NCBI RefSeq assembly: GCF_928097925.1 | Contig: NZ_CAKMRI010000001.1 | Span: 496,001-560,000, forward strand | DNA: 64,000 nt | DNA from: Mediannikoviicoccus vaginalis | GTDB lineage: Bacteria; Bacillota; Clostridia; Tissierellales; Peptoniphilaceae | Direction: 5' to 3' | Part shown: positions 16,454-25,137 of the stretch, piece after piece | Layout: every line of letters starts with the position of its first letter | How positions within the stretch are numbered: the first letter of the stretch is position 1 | The notes under the pieces: model-generated | Told to the model about the DNA's origin: nothing | Seen by the model: the letters and a program-made list of their open reading frames with translations, nothing else | The model's database searches: none | Program-made: the position numbers and the translations under genes

Positions 16454-17656
16454 CTAAATCTCCCTTAGCGCTTTAATGACCCTTGGTATTTCATTTAATA
16501 TGTCACTTGCTATTATACCATCAGTTCCTAATTTTGTTTCTAAAAAATTGCCACATAGTCCATGAATATAAACTCCAAGAACAGCTGCTTGAAATTTTTC
16601 ATAACCCTGTCCAAGCAGTGAAGTAATAATTCCCGTAAGTACATCACCTGACCCTGCAGTGGCAAGTCCACTTGTGCCGCTTTTATTAATATAAACTTCG
16701 TTTCCATCTGTGACAATTGTATTTCTACCTTTTAAAACCAAAATAACAGAATGTTCCTTTGCAAATTTTTTTGCAAAAACTTCCCTATTGGAACTTATTT
16801 GAGGTATTGGTACATTTAACAGTCTTGAGAACTCTCCTTCATGTGGCGTTAATATTAGGTTTTTATTTTTATCTAAAATATTTAAGTCCTTTGAAATTGT
16901 ATTTAGTCCATCGGCGTCTATTACGATGGGTTTAGAAAATGTTTTTAAAATATATTCGAGCTCTTTCGCTGTCATAAGATTGGAAAGTCCAGGACCAATG
17001 CCAAGTGCATCTAAGCTTTTATAAAAGTCATTTAAGGAATTTTCGTTTTTTAAGTCAATCAATTTAATTATATTTTCTATGCACTTTATCTGCATTAACT
17101 CATAAATTTCTTCACAAACTCCAGTATATACAAGGCCTGATCCAGCACGAAGCGCCGCCATGGATGAAAGATACACTGAACCAACCATTCCCTTTGATCC
17201 TGCTATTATACCAACCTTTCCAAAGCTACCCTTATGTCCTCCAGCATCCCTATCTCTAAGGGCATATGGTGGAGTTAAATTAAAATTTTTTTCTTTTAGC
17301 TTTCCAGTAACTACGGCAATTGCGTATTCCGATTCATGGGAAATAGAAATTTCCGGTTCATCATAGAACTTTTCAAACCATAACTTCTTTCCATTTCCAA
17401 AAAGTTTTACATAAGGCTCTCCCGAATCATAATTTAAAATTTCTATATCTTTGAAACTAATTTCCCCAATTCCAGTGCCCAAAGCTTTTGAAACAGCCTC
17501 TTTTGCCGCAAACCTTCCCGCAAGATACACAGGTTTCATTTTGTTTTTTGTATTGTATTGAGATATTTCGCTATCAGTTAGGACTCTATTTATAAATTTT
17601 TCATTTGAAATTTCTTCAATTCTCTTGACATCGCAGATATCAATTCCAACTTTCAC
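16454..17656 (-). CDS. Fused holo-ACP synthase / NAD(P)H-hydrate dehydratase
   Basis: One 400-aa frame joins two enzymes. Residues 1-120 are AcpS, which transfers 4'-phosphopantetheine to acyl carrier protein: Asp6 in VGIDICDV and Glu53 in GRFAAKEAVSKALGTGIG are the Mg ligands. Residues about 130-400 are NnrD (YjeF C-terminal domain), the ADP/ATP-dependent dehydratase that repairs hydrated NAD(P)H: HKGSFGKVGIIAGSKGMVGS, LTPHEGEFSRL and TAGSGDVLTG with the catalytic Asp near residue 338. The partner epimerase domain NnrE (YjeF N-terminal), which usually precedes NnrD, is absent. The start is GTG, overlapping the previous stop by one base. No frameshift or stop separates the halves, so the fusion looks genuine. 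Confidence 0.92.
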   Translation of the reverse strand: MKVGIDICDVKRIEEISNEKFINRVLTDSEISQYNTKNKMKPVYLAGRFAAKEAVSKALGTGIGEISFKDIEILNYDSGEPYVKLFGNGKKLWFEKFYDEPEISISHESEYAIAVVTGKLKEKNFNLTPPYALRDRDAGGHKGSFGKVGIIAGSKGMVGSVYLSSMAALRAGSGLVYTGVCEEIYELMQIKCIENIIKLIDLKNENSLNDFYKSLDALGIGPGLSNLMTAKELEYILKTFSKPIVIDADGLNTISKDLNILDKNKNLILTPHEGEFSRLLNVPIPQISSNREVFAKKFAKEHSVILVLKGRNTIVTDGNEVYINKSGTSGLATAGSGDVLTGIITSLLGQGYEKFQAAVLGVYIHGLCGNFLETKLGTDGIIASDILNEIPRVIKALREI

Positions 17657-19017
17657 TACATCACACCTCTGCTTTGAGACATCTCTAATAGTCCTATAAT
17701 TATTTCCGGATTAAAATCTTTTAAGTCAAAATCTTCTGGAAGACCTTCTATATACTCATTTAATACAAGGGAAAGCTTTCTTTGTCCTTCCTTAGTGAAG
17801 TGTTTTATATCTAAATTTTCACAATAGAAGCTCAAAATTTCATTTAGTATCTCATATTTTAATTCCTGTTTCTTTCTCTTGTTTAAGTTTATATCTTCAA
17901 ACACTTCGTCTACAACTGAACTTATACAATGAACCAAGTAATTTACAAACTCATTATAGATTTGAGAACTCTTCTTTCCCTCTAAGTCGAATATTATCAT
18001 CAAAATCATATTCCATCTAAAATCTACATTTGCATATTTCTTTAATGACTCACCTAGTTTTTTATTAAGCTTGTTTCTATACTTAACTTGTTCAAATTCA
18101 ATATTTTCTCCAAAGACCATCTTCTTTCTATTCAGTTGATTGATACGATGAAGAATATCTATCACTTTGCTATTAACCGAATCGCTCTTCTCTTTATTAT
18201 CTTTTTCTATAAGTAAAAAGTCGATTACGGTATTTGAAATTGCCCTAAGGTCAATTAAAACTCCCGTCTCCTTTTGCATTTTTAACACATAGGTGTCGTG
18301 CAGTGCCTTAGATAGAAATGACTTTAATTGGTCCAGTGTATTGTCTTCATTGGACTCTTCCATATCTTTTAATCTTTGATATATGGTGTTAAGCTGGCTA
18401 TCAACCATCTCTAAATTATTTTTTATAGAGTACATTAAATTTCTTATAAAATCCTCTGTGATCATGTAATTAAAGTTCTTGTATAAAATTCTATGGTCAA
18501 TTTCTCCCCAAAATACATTTACCATGGATTTAATTTGAAGCTCGAAGAATAGTTCTTCTTCCCCATCAATGTATTTGCCATCAATCTTATATATTTCGAA
18601 TCCATTTTTTTGGTACTGTGGTTGAGGGTCTTTGAAATTCAAGTAGATGTATTCATTTAGTGGAGATCTATAATATACTCCATCCTCCGTTTCAGAGAAG
18701 ATATCTTTTAACTTTAAAAATATTTCCTCCTCTTCAGATATAAATCTACATTCAATACGAAGTCCTAAAATATCACTAAGTGTATTAAACACATCACGAG
18801 GATGGCTCATGCCATTAAAGTCAGACATCCTAAGAAGTTTTTCTTTAATGCTGTTATCAGACTTAACTCTATAGTTCAAATTCAAGAAAAAATCGTTATC
18901 ACAAAGTATTTCAGTAAAAAATCTATCGCATTCCTCTGCCACTTGATTTATAAAATCCCTCTTTAAGTTTACATATTCAACGGCAGAGTCGATAAATCTA
19001 AACATATCCAGTTTCAT
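17656..19017 (-). CDS. RelA/SpoT-domain protein, divergent
   Basis: A 453-aa protein whose residues about 45-185 resemble the (p)ppGpp synthetase domain: YRVKSDNSIKEKLLR, LSDILGLRIECRF with the metal-binding Asp82, and FFELQIKSMVNVFWGEIDHR with Glu159. These match the RelA landmarks RxKxxxSIxxK, D-x-x-GxR and E-x-Q-I-(R/K)-(T/S) with WxxxxH. The GYRSxH substrate motif is altered to NGFEIYKI (138-145), so the guanine-stacking Tyr and following Ser/His are not conserved. Residues 190-453 are mostly helical and charged, of unknown role. It overlaps the AcpS-NnrD start. It may be a divergent alarmone synthetase or a nucleotide sensor; activity is uncertain. Confidence 0.72.
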   Translation of the reverse strand: MKLDMFRFIDSAVEYVNLKRDFINQVAEECDRFFTEILCDNDFFLNLNYRVKSDNSIKEKLLRMSDFNGMSHPRDVFNTLSDILGLRIECRFISEEEEIFLKLKDIFSETEDGVYYRSPLNEYIYLNFKDPQPQYQKNGFEIYKIDGKYIDGEEELFFELQIKSMVNVFWGEIDHRILYKNFNYMITEDFIRNLMYSIKNNLEMVDSQLNTIYQRLKDMEESNEDNTLDQLKSFLSKALHDTYVLKMQKETGVLIDLRAISNTVIDFLLIEKDNKEKSDSVNSKVIDILHRINQLNRKKMVFGENIEFEQVKYRNKLNKKLGESLKKYANVDFRWNMILMIIFDLEGKKSSQIYNEFVNYLVHCISSVVDEVFEDINLNKRKKQELKYEILNEILSFYCENLDIKHFTKEGQRKLSLVLNEYIEGLPEDFDLKDFNPEIIIGLLEMSQSRGVM

Positions 19018-19024
19018 ATTGCAC

Positions 19025-19453
19025 CTACTTTTGTTTCATCTTGCCAATAAACCCTTCAAGTTCCTTGTAAAAATCATCAAAATTTTTATTTGACATGGAC
19101 ATTTTTTCAATGGGACAATAATCTGTCCTATCTTTATTTAGGATTTTGTCCACAACCCTTTCACATATAACTTCAATATTATTATTTTCCAATAGTTCCT
19201 TTGAATCTTTTGAAATAACAAATGTAAATAGAGCTTTTACCTTTACTTTTGAATTTAATAAAAGCCTAGAAGCTCCCATTCCAATAAACTTGTCAATTAC
19301 ATAAACTTCTTCGTGAATATTGGAATTATAAAATTCATACATAGGTATTATGCCCATTTTATCAGATTCGAAAACTATTTCTTCGTCTTTTAAAACAAGA
19401 AGATTTAAATTTTTTTCAATTAACTTTTCTTTGCCATATTCTAAAATTTTCAT
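19025..19453 (-). CDS. DUF1893 family protein
   Basis: A 142-aa soluble protein of the DUF1893 family (deaminase-like fold, function unknown). It shows LLVLKDEEIVFESDKMGI with IPMYEFY, VIDKFIGMGASRLLL, and ILNKDRTDYCPIEKM, which align with the family motifs SxxxGxxPL, DKxxGxAAA and NRxxxxxCPxE. Several normally invariant small residues are changed (GMGASR instead of GKAAA). It leads the operon DUF1893-RelA-like-AcpS/NnrD-alr-mazF, starting 7 nt before the RelA-like gene. It is divergent from ppa, sharing an AT-rich 86-bp intergenic region. Confidence 0.82.
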   Translation of the reverse strand: MKILEYGKEKLIEKNLNLLVLKDEEIVFESDKMGIIPMYEFYNSNIHEEVYVIDKFIGMGASRLLLNSKVKVKALFTFVISKDSKELLENNNIEVICERVVDKILNKDRTDYCPIEKMSMSNKNFDDFYKELEGFIGKMKQK

Positions 19454-19539
19454 ATCTCCTCCATCTCTTATAATAGCATAAAAGCGAAATATATAATATA
19501 ATTACTGTTGTAAACCAGTGGAAAATTAGGAGGCAAAAA

Positions 19540-20043
19540 ATGAATAACTTTGACAAAAATGTAGTAGAAGCTATAATTGAAATCCCTAGGGGAAGCAGCA
19601 ACAAATATGAATACGATGAAGAAAAAAAATGTTTCAAACTAGATAGATGTCTTTTTTCTCCAATGTTCTATCCTGCAGACTATGGTTTTGTTCCTGAAAC
19701 TCTAGCGGAAGATGGAGATCCTTTAGATATTTTAGTGCTAATGAAAAATCCAACTTTCCCTGGATGTCTAATAGAGTCAAGAATAATTGGGATGTTTAAG
19801 ATGGCCGATGATAAGGGCAATGACGAAAAACTTATTGCAGTGCCTATTAATGACCCAAGATATGACGAAGTATATTCCCTTGGACATTTGAGTAGCCACA
19901 CAGAAAGAGAATTCGAACACTTCTTTAAAGAGTATAAGAGACTTGAAAATAAAGAGGTTGAAATCGGTGGATGGTACAATGTTGACGCTGCACTAGATGC
20001 ATTAGAAAAAGCTAGAAGAAATTATCAAGAAAAGAATAACTAA
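19540..20043 (+). CDS. ppa: Inorganic pyrophosphatase, family I
   Basis: A 167-aa soluble Mg-dependent enzyme that hydrolyses pyrophosphate from biosynthesis. Landmarks are IEIPRGSSNKYEYDEE, LFSPMFYPADYGFVPET and EDGDPLDILVL, where the three Asp bind metal, and the downstream KAVPxNDPRY-like block (here IAVPINDPRYDEV). Length fits prokaryotic family I. The start follows TTAGGAGG. It stands alone on the plus strand; an IS200-type element lies directly after it, whose end hairpin may also act as its terminator. Confidence 0.96.
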   Translation: MNNFDKNVVEAIIEIPRGSSNKYEYDEEKKCFKLDRCLFSPMFYPADYGFVPETLAEDGDPLDILVLMKNPTFPGCLIESRIIGMFKMADDKGNDEKLIAVPINDPRYDEVYSLGHLSSHTEREFEHFFKEYKRLENKEVEIGGWYNVDAALDALEKARRNYQEKNN

Positions 20044-20045
20044 TC

Positions 20046-20770
20046 ATGACCACCCGTCAAACGGGTGGTTTGTTCAAGGGCTATAAGCCCGAGTGATACC
20101 AACCAGCGTCTCAAGGCGCTGGTTTTCACTCTGTTCAAACCTAACTGTTTTTGCCACTTTAGCTTATCCCTGAAAGGGATTTTTAATTTCTATTTCCCAA
20201 ATGGATCTGTATATTCTTTTACACTCAACTTATCAAGTGCTATATCGTGTTGCTCTTGCTCTCTTATATATTTTGCTATTGTTTTTTCATTCAATCCCAC
20301 TGTGCTCACATAATATCCTTCTGCCCAAAAATGACGATTACCAAATTTATATTTTAAATTCGCATGTCTGTCAAACATCATCAATGCACTTTTCCCTTTT
20401 AAATAACCCATAAAACTTGATACTGATATTTTGGGTGGAATACTTACTAACATGTGTACATGATCTGGCATCATATGCCCTTCTATTATTTCTACTCCTT
20501 TGTATTTGCAAAGTAATTTAAATATTTCTATGAGACTTTCTCTATATTGATTAAATATCACTTTTCGTCTATACTTTGGGGTGAAGACTATGTGATACTT
20601 GCACATCCATTTTGTGTGAGATAATGAATTAGTTTTATTTGCCACAAAATCACCTCTTATTATATTAGGTCTGAACAACTCTATTATAATACTTGGTGAT
20701 TTTTTTGGTATAACCTAAGAACGCCTACCCGCATAGCGGGTAGTTTATTGTTTCGTTCGCAAGCGAACTC
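20046..20770. mobile_element. IS200-type insertion sequence (tnpA only), approximate ends
   Basis: A single tnpA gene is flanked by subterminal hairpins as in IS200/IS605 elements: ACCACCCGT/ACGGGTGGT (20049-20069) and AACCAGCG/CGCTGGTT (20101-20124) on one side, CTACCCGC/GCGGGTAG (20725-20743) and GTTCGC/GCGAAC (20755-20768) on the other. There are no terminal inverted repeats and no target duplication, as expected. Exact ends were not determined. Confidence 0.8.
20190..20645 (-). CDS. tnpA: IS200/IS605-family Y1 transposase TnpA
   Basis: A 151-aa HUH/Y1 transposase that moves the element as single-stranded DNA. The HUH motif is PDHVHMLVSIPP, the catalytic Tyr lies in EKTIAKYIREQEQH, and WMCKYHIVFTPKYRRKV opens the protein. 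The frame extends to 20678, but the GTG at 20645 has AGAGGTG just upstream and gives the family's usual length. The gene appears intact. No tnpB or IscB companion is present, so this is the IS200 rather than IS605 layout. Confidence 0.93.
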   Translation of the reverse strand: MANKTNSLSHTKWMCKYHIVFTPKYRRKVIFNQYRESLIEIFKLLCKYKGVEIIEGHMMPDHVHMLVSIPPKISVSSFMGYLKGKSALMMFDRHANLKYKFGNRHFWAEGYYVSTVGLNEKTIAKYIREQEQHDIALDKLSVKEYTDPFGK

Positions 20771-20792
20771 AACAGACTAAAGTCATTAAAAT

Positions 20793-20827
20793 AAAAAAAC
20801 TCTTACCCACTTGGATAAGAGTTTTTT
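20793..20827. terminator. Terminator after the ABC-F gene
   Basis: AAAACTCTTA and TAAGAGTTTT form a stem around CCCACTTGGA, with A/T runs on both sides. It overlaps the stop of the minus-strand gene at 20826. Confidence 0.8.
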
Positions 20828-22733
20828 ATTCCACTGATTCTACAAGTTCTGCCCACTTTAAGAAAAGTTCTTCTTTAAGTTCTTCCTTTACTTTTATATC
20901 ATCCACAATCTCTTGTGACTTTACATAATCATTATAAACTTCTTCTTTAGTCAAAAGATTATGAAGTTCTGAAATTTCTTCGTCAAGCTCTGCAATGTCA
21001 GATTCAAGTTTTTTTATATTTTTCTTTATTTTTCTTATTTCATTTTCTAATTGCTTTTGTTTTTTTCTGTCTTTAATGCTCTGAGTTTTATTTACGACCA
21101 TCTCCTCTTTAGGAGCCTTCTCTTCTTCCAGCTTTTCAATATAATAGTCATAATTTCCCAAATAGATTTTAGTGCCATCTTCATTTAATACGATTATCTT
21201 ATCCACAACTTGATTTAAAAAGTATCTGTCGTGGGATATTATTAGTGCCGTGCCCTCATAGTCATTCATTGCGGACTCCAATATCTCTTTTGAATCGATA
21301 TCTAAATGGTTTGTTGGCTCGTCCATTAATAAAAAGTTGCTTGATGATAACATCAACTTCAATAACTCTAGTCTTGAACGCTCTCCACCGCTTAAATTTT
21401 CCACAAGTTTAAAGATATCATCTCCGACAAATAAAAACTTTGCTAAGTAAGATCTCACTTCATAGTGTGTTAGCCTCGGGTACTCATTCCAAATTTCATC
21501 AAGAACAGTATTGTCATAGTCTAAATCCTTTTGCTCTTGATCAAAATATCCAGTCTTAACTTGACTTCCCGTAGTAATCTGCCCTGATGTTATAGATTCA
21601 TATCCCATAATCATTTTAAATAGTGTAGTCTTTCCCACACCATTTGGTCCGATTATGCCGACCTTTTCTCCTTTAAATACAGTAAAGTCAACGTCTTCAA
21701 ATATTTTATGACTGCCAAATGACTTGGACAGATTTTCTACCATAAGTACATCTCTTCCACTTTCGATGGCAGGGGTCAGTTTTAATGAAAAACCTCCAAC
21801 GAACTCCTTCGGTTTTTCAACCAATTTCATTTTATCCAAAAGCTTTCTCCTGGACTGAGACTGCTTTATATATCTGCTTGACCCATAGTTTGCAAATCTT
21901 TCTATAATCTCTTCCTGTCTTTTGATTTCCTTTTGTTGATTCTCATAGCTTGCCATCATAACTTCAAAATCTTTTTTCCTCTTAACAAAAAACTCTGAAT
22001 AGTTTCCGTTATAAGAAAATACTTTTCCACCTTCCATAAGAAAAATTCTGTTACAAATTTTATCTAGGAAGTATCTGTCGTGGGATACTACAAGAACGGC
22101 ACCTTGAAAGTCTCTTAAAAAGTTTTGCAAAAAGTTTATTGCATTTAAGTCCAAGTGGTTTGTAGGTTCGTCTAAGAATAGTATGTCTGGTTTTGAAAGC
22201 AAGAGCTTTGCTATTTGAATTCTGGATTTTTGACCTCCTGACAGATGATTAATGCTTTTGTCAAATTCATCTTCGTTAAATCCAAATCCCTTGAGCATCC
22301 CCTTTATTCTGGAATGGTATTCATAACCATCCATGGCATTAAAAGAGTCTTGCATGGTCTGATACTTTAATAAAAGGTCATCAAGAGCGTCTGAGTCCTT
22401 CATGATTGAAATCTTTTTCTCCATTTTTCTAATTTCATCTTCAAGTTTTATAGTTTCTTCAAAAACCCTTAGACATTCATCATAGATTGAACATTCAAGA
22501 TCCAGAGTGGTCATCTGTTCCAAATATCCTATGGATAAATCTTTTTTATGATAGATATCTCCGCCATCCCTTGAGATTTCACCAATTAATATTTTTAAAA
22601 GAGTAGTCTTTCCACATCCATTGTTTCCAACAAGGCCTATCTTGTCATTATCTTGGATGTTAAAGCTTGCTCCAGTCAAAACATCTTTGGTAACATATGA
22701 TTTTGTAATATTGTTAGCATCAAGTAATATCAT
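20826..22733 (-). CDS. ABC-F family ATPase (translation factor type)
   Basis: A 635-aa soluble protein with two ABC domains and no membrane segments. The first has Walker A GNNGCGKTTLL, signature LSGGQKSRIQIAKLL and Walker B ILFLDEPTNHLDL; the second has GPNGVGKTTLF, LSGGERSRLELLKLM and FLLMDEPTNHLDI. The linker near residues 240-310 is charged and basic (the P-site tRNA interaction motif region). The last 70 residues form a coiled coil (KQKQLENEIRKIKKNIKKLE) as in YdiF/Uup. Such proteins act on the ribosome; some give antibiotic protection. No resistance-type hallmark is evident, so a housekeeping role is more likely. Confidence 0.92.
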   Translation of the reverse strand: MILLDANNITKSYVTKDVLTGASFNIQDNDKIGLVGNNGCGKTTLLKILIGEISRDGGDIYHKKDLSIGYLEQMTTLDLECSIYDECLRVFEETIKLEDEIRKMEKKISIMKDSDALDDLLLKYQTMQDSFNAMDGYEYHSRIKGMLKGFGFNEDEFDKSINHLSGGQKSRIQIAKLLLSKPDILFLDEPTNHLDLNAINFLQNFLRDFQGAVLVVSHDRYFLDKICNRIFLMEGGKVFSYNGNYSEFFVKRKKDFEVMMASYENQQKEIKRQEEIIERFANYGSSRYIKQSQSRRKLLDKMKLVEKPKEFVGGFSLKLTPAIESGRDVLMVENLSKSFGSHKIFEDVDFTVFKGEKVGIIGPNGVGKTTLFKMIMGYESITSGQITTGSQVKTGYFDQEQKDLDYDNTVLDEIWNEYPRLTHYEVRSYLAKFLFVGDDIFKLVENLSGGERSRLELLKLMLSSSNFLLMDEPTNHLDIDSKEILESAMNDYEGTALIISHDRYFLNQVVDKIIVLNEDGTKIYLGNYDYYIEKLEEEKAPKEEMVVNKTQSIKDRKKQKQLENEIRKIKKNIKKLESDIAELDEEISELHNLLTKEEVYNDYVKSQEIVDDIKVKEELKEELFLKWAELVESVE

Positions 22734-22746
22734 AATTTACCTCAAC

Positions 22747-22772
22747 AAAAAAAGTAGACTTTGTCTACTTTT
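22747..22772 (-). terminator. Terminator after rex
   Basis: AAAAGTAGAC, loop, GTCTACTTTT followed on the minus strand by more T. It abuts the rex stop at 22771 and separates rex from the ABC-F gene. Confidence 0.8.
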
Positions 22773-23427
22773 AGTTTTTAGTACCAGGGTAGTCTTCTAA
22801 ATTGTTTAAGTAATATGTCAATGTGAATAGACTTTCATCAAGATGAACATTTTCTAAAACAACGGACTTAGGTAATTTTAAATCTAGAGATGCAAAGTTC
22901 CATATACCTTTAACATTTCCTTCAACCAATATGTCACATAGTTCTTGGGCAACTTCTGTTGGAGTAGAAAGAACTGCAATGTCAACTTTTTGTTCCTTTA
23001 AGAAAGTTTCCAGTTTGTCAATATGTTGAATTTTATTACCAAGCATAGTCTTGCCTACTAAATTTTTATCCACATCAAAAAGTCCAACTATATTGAAACC
23101 TGAGTTTTCACTAAATCCAGGATATTTATATATGGCCTGTCCTATATTACCCATTCCAAGTACAATAGCATTGTATGACTTGTCTATTCCTATAATCTTT
23201 TCAATTTCATTTTTAAGTTCTTCAACATTATATCCATATCCTTGCTGTCCAAAGCCACCAAAATGATTTAAGTCCTGTCTAATTTGAGAAGCTGTAAGTC
23301 CAGTTATCTTACTAAGTTCTTGAGATGAAACTCTTATTATTCCTCTATCAGAAATTAAACCTAAATATCTATAATATTTTGGTAATCTTTTTACTACTGC
23401 CAAAGATACACGGGGTTTGTTGCTCAT
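22771..23427 (-). CDS. rex: Redox-sensing transcriptional repressor Rex
   Basis: A 218-aa repressor that senses the NADH/NAD+ ratio. Residues 1-80 form a winged helix (VSSQELSKITGLTASQIRQD, then LNHFGGFGQQGYGYNV), and residues 85-210 a Rossmann fold with VLGMGNIGQA as the dinucleotide loop. Length is standard. It probably controls fermentation and NADH-linked genes. The NQR locus in this window would be a natural target, but no convincing Rex palindrome was seen upstream of it. The gene is monocistronic or cotranscribed weakly with the ABC-F gene. Confidence 0.95.
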   Translation of the reverse strand: MSNKPRVSLAVVKRLPKYYRYLGLISDRGIIRVSSQELSKITGLTASQIRQDLNHFGGFGQQGYGYNVEELKNEIEKIIGIDKSYNAIVLGMGNIGQAIYKYPGFSENSGFNIVGLFDVDKNLVGKTMLGNKIQHIDKLETFLKEQKVDIAVLSTPTEVAQELCDILVEGNVKGIWNFASLDLKLPKSVVLENVHLDESLFTLTYYLNNLEDYPGTKN

Positions 23428-23601
23428 TTTCTTTCCTCCATATCTTTATTATTCGTAAATTGTATTATAACATTTTGCTTGGTATTAATCAATAGGATTT
23501 TTTTAACAATGTTTTTTACTATTAAGTATTTTTAAATCAATTTCATGTTCAATTATTTTTTCGAATACTATTAATAAGTTAAATGTTTCAAAATCAAATC
23601 G

Positions 23602-23630
23602 TTGATAGATATGTAGTTTAGATTTACAAT
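23602..23630 (+). promoter_or_regulatory. Promoter of the M55 peptidase gene
   Basis: TTGATA (23602-23607), 17-nt spacer, TACAAT (23625-23630), followed by GGAGG at 23636-23641 and the ATG at 23648. Confidence 0.6.
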
Positions 23631-23647
23631 ATAGTTGGAGGTGCATA

Positions 23648-24442
23648 ATGAAATTTTATATTTCTGCAGACATTGAAGGCACTGCAGGCTGTTTGAATTG
23701 GGAGTACACAATGGGAAACTCCACCGAATATCAAGAGCAAAAAAAGATTATGACAAATGAAGTTAATGCATGTGTAAAGGCGTTAAACGAAAACTATCCT
23801 GACTGTGAAATTGTTATTAAGGATGCCCACTATCTTGGAAACAATCTCGATATAGATGTGTTTCCTGAAAATTGTAAAATTATTAGAGGTTGGAGTCACA
23901 ACCCCCACTCAATGGTTCAAGACATTGATGAGAGTTTTGACGGTATCTTCTTCATTGGATATCACAATGCCGCTAGCACTGGAACAACTCCACTAGCCCA
24001 CTCATTTAATGGATCTAAATACCAAAGGATAGAACTAAATGGAGAACTTTGTTCTGAATTTCTTTTTAACAGTTGTGTTGCTCTACACCATGGAGTAAAA
24101 ACAATTTTACTTTCTGGAGACAAGGGCCTTTGTGATGAAGTAAATAAAATAGATAGGGATATTAAAACAGTTTACTCCTACGAAGGCATTGGTGAATCAA
24201 TTTTGACAAAGACTCCAAAGAGAGTTCAAAAAGAAATTTATGAAGCCACATTGGAAGCTTCTAAAAAAATTTCAAAAATAGATCCTGTTATAAAACCATA
24301 TGAACTTAAAGTGGAGTATAAAAAGGCGAGCGAGTGTTTGAAGGCTTCAAATATTTCCATTGCCACACAAGTTTCTAGTAATACTTTAATTTTAAAAGGA
24401 AAAAACATAAAAGAAATAGAAGCTGTCTTTTATTATCTATAA
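23648..24442 (+). CDS. M55 family D-aminopeptidase, DppA-like
   Basis: A 264-aa zinc aminopeptidase-like protein of family M55. Zinc-site residues are visible: Asp and Glu in ISADIEGTAG, His in IKDAHYLG, His in FIGYHNAAS, and a Glu in ELNGELCSEF. DppA of Bacillus releases N-terminal D-amino acids such as D-Ala. It would help recycle cell-wall D-peptides. A clear promoter and GGAGG precede it. It is followed by an independent promoter for the next gene, so it appears monocistronic. Confidence 0.92.
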   Translation: MKFYISADIEGTAGCLNWEYTMGNSTEYQEQKKIMTNEVNACVKALNENYPDCEIVIKDAHYLGNNLDIDVFPENCKIIRGWSHNPHSMVQDIDESFDGIFFIGYHNAASTGTTPLAHSFNGSKYQRIELNGELCSEFLFNSCVALHHGVKTILLSGDKGLCDEVNKIDRDIKTVYSYEGIGESILTKTPKRVQKEIYEATLEASKKISKIDPVIKPYELKVEYKKASECLKASNISIATQVSSNTLILKGKNIKEIEAVFYYL

Positions 24443-24469
24443 AATTTTTGAATAAAGTTTGACTAAACT

Positions 24470-24523
24470 TTGATTTTCTTTCGATTTGTAGTATTATATA
24501 TATATGCGGCGTATAGTCGACTA
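24470..24523 (+). promoter_or_regulatory. Promoter and palindrome upstream of the 163-aa gene
   Basis: TTGATT (24470-24475), 16-nt spacer, TATTAT (24492-24497). A perfect 10-bp palindrome TAGTCGACTA (24514-24523) lies downstream, in the likely 5' untranslated region, and could be an operator. Confidence 0.5.
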
Positions 24524-24550
24524 GTATGAACATATAAGGAGTGTATAAAC

Positions 24551-25042
24551 ATGAATAAAATGATGCAAAAATTCGTAGATCAAGAATTCTGTACAGAAAA
24601 AGAAGGCGAATACATGTTAAAAGCCATTGAAAACAAGGAAGTTTTAATGATTTCCGGACACCGTTCAGCAGGTGTTAGACCTTTCATGGCATCATGCATG
24701 GCTATTGCTAAGGGAGAATTCAATGCTGTTCAAGTTAAGAAAGAAGAAGACTTAGAAAAAGAATGTGATTTCTTCTTAATTCCAAGTATTCCAGGAATCG
24801 ACTTTGAAGAATTAATGCAAAAAGCTGTTGCTACAGGTAAAGGTATTGTAACTGTAAAAGAACCAGAAACACCTTACTCAATCATGAAGATTTTAAAGAA
24901 AAACTTTAAAGCAAACGGACAAACAAACCAAGTTTTCCACATGATCGAATGTAACAAGGAAGACGGAATTCCATTTGTTCAAAAGGTTACTAAGCTTACT
25001 CAAAACGAAAAGGGTAAAATCTTAAAAGAAGATTTAGAATAA
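24551..25042 (+). CDS. Conserved-looking protein with P-loop-like segment
   Basis: A 163-aa soluble protein, not identified with confidence. Residues 22-55 (ENKEVLMISGHRSAGVRPFM and following) look like the strand-loop-helix of a nucleotide-binding P-loop, but the GxxxxGK(S/T) lysine is replaced (GHRSAGVRP). The next parts, DFFLIPSIPGIDFEELMQK and TGKGIVTVKEPE, recall the Walker B and following strand of PilT/GspE-type ATPases. It may be a degenerate relative of these that has lost ATP binding. It has its own promoter, AAGGAG ribosome site and a strong terminator, and its regular codon use suggests good expression. Confidence 0.75.
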   Translation: MNKMMQKFVDQEFCTEKEGEYMLKAIENKEVLMISGHRSAGVRPFMASCMAIAKGEFNAVQVKKEEDLEKECDFFLIPSIPGIDFEELMQKAVATGKGIVTVKEPETPYSIMKILKKNFKANGQTNQVFHMIECNKEDGIPFVQKVTKLTQNEKGKILKEDLE

Positions 25043-25047
25043 AACTT

Positions 25048-25074
25048 AAGTCCTGCAATTGCAGGACTTTTTTT
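25048..25074 (+). terminator. Intrinsic terminator
   Basis: AAGTCCTGC, loop AATT, GCAGGACTT followed by T7. It lies 6 nt after the stop at 25042. Confidence 0.92.
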
Positions 25075-25137
25075 ATTTCCCATTTCTCTTCTGTTTACAA
25101 TTCAAGATAAAAAGGTATATATAAGCAGGAGGTTAAT

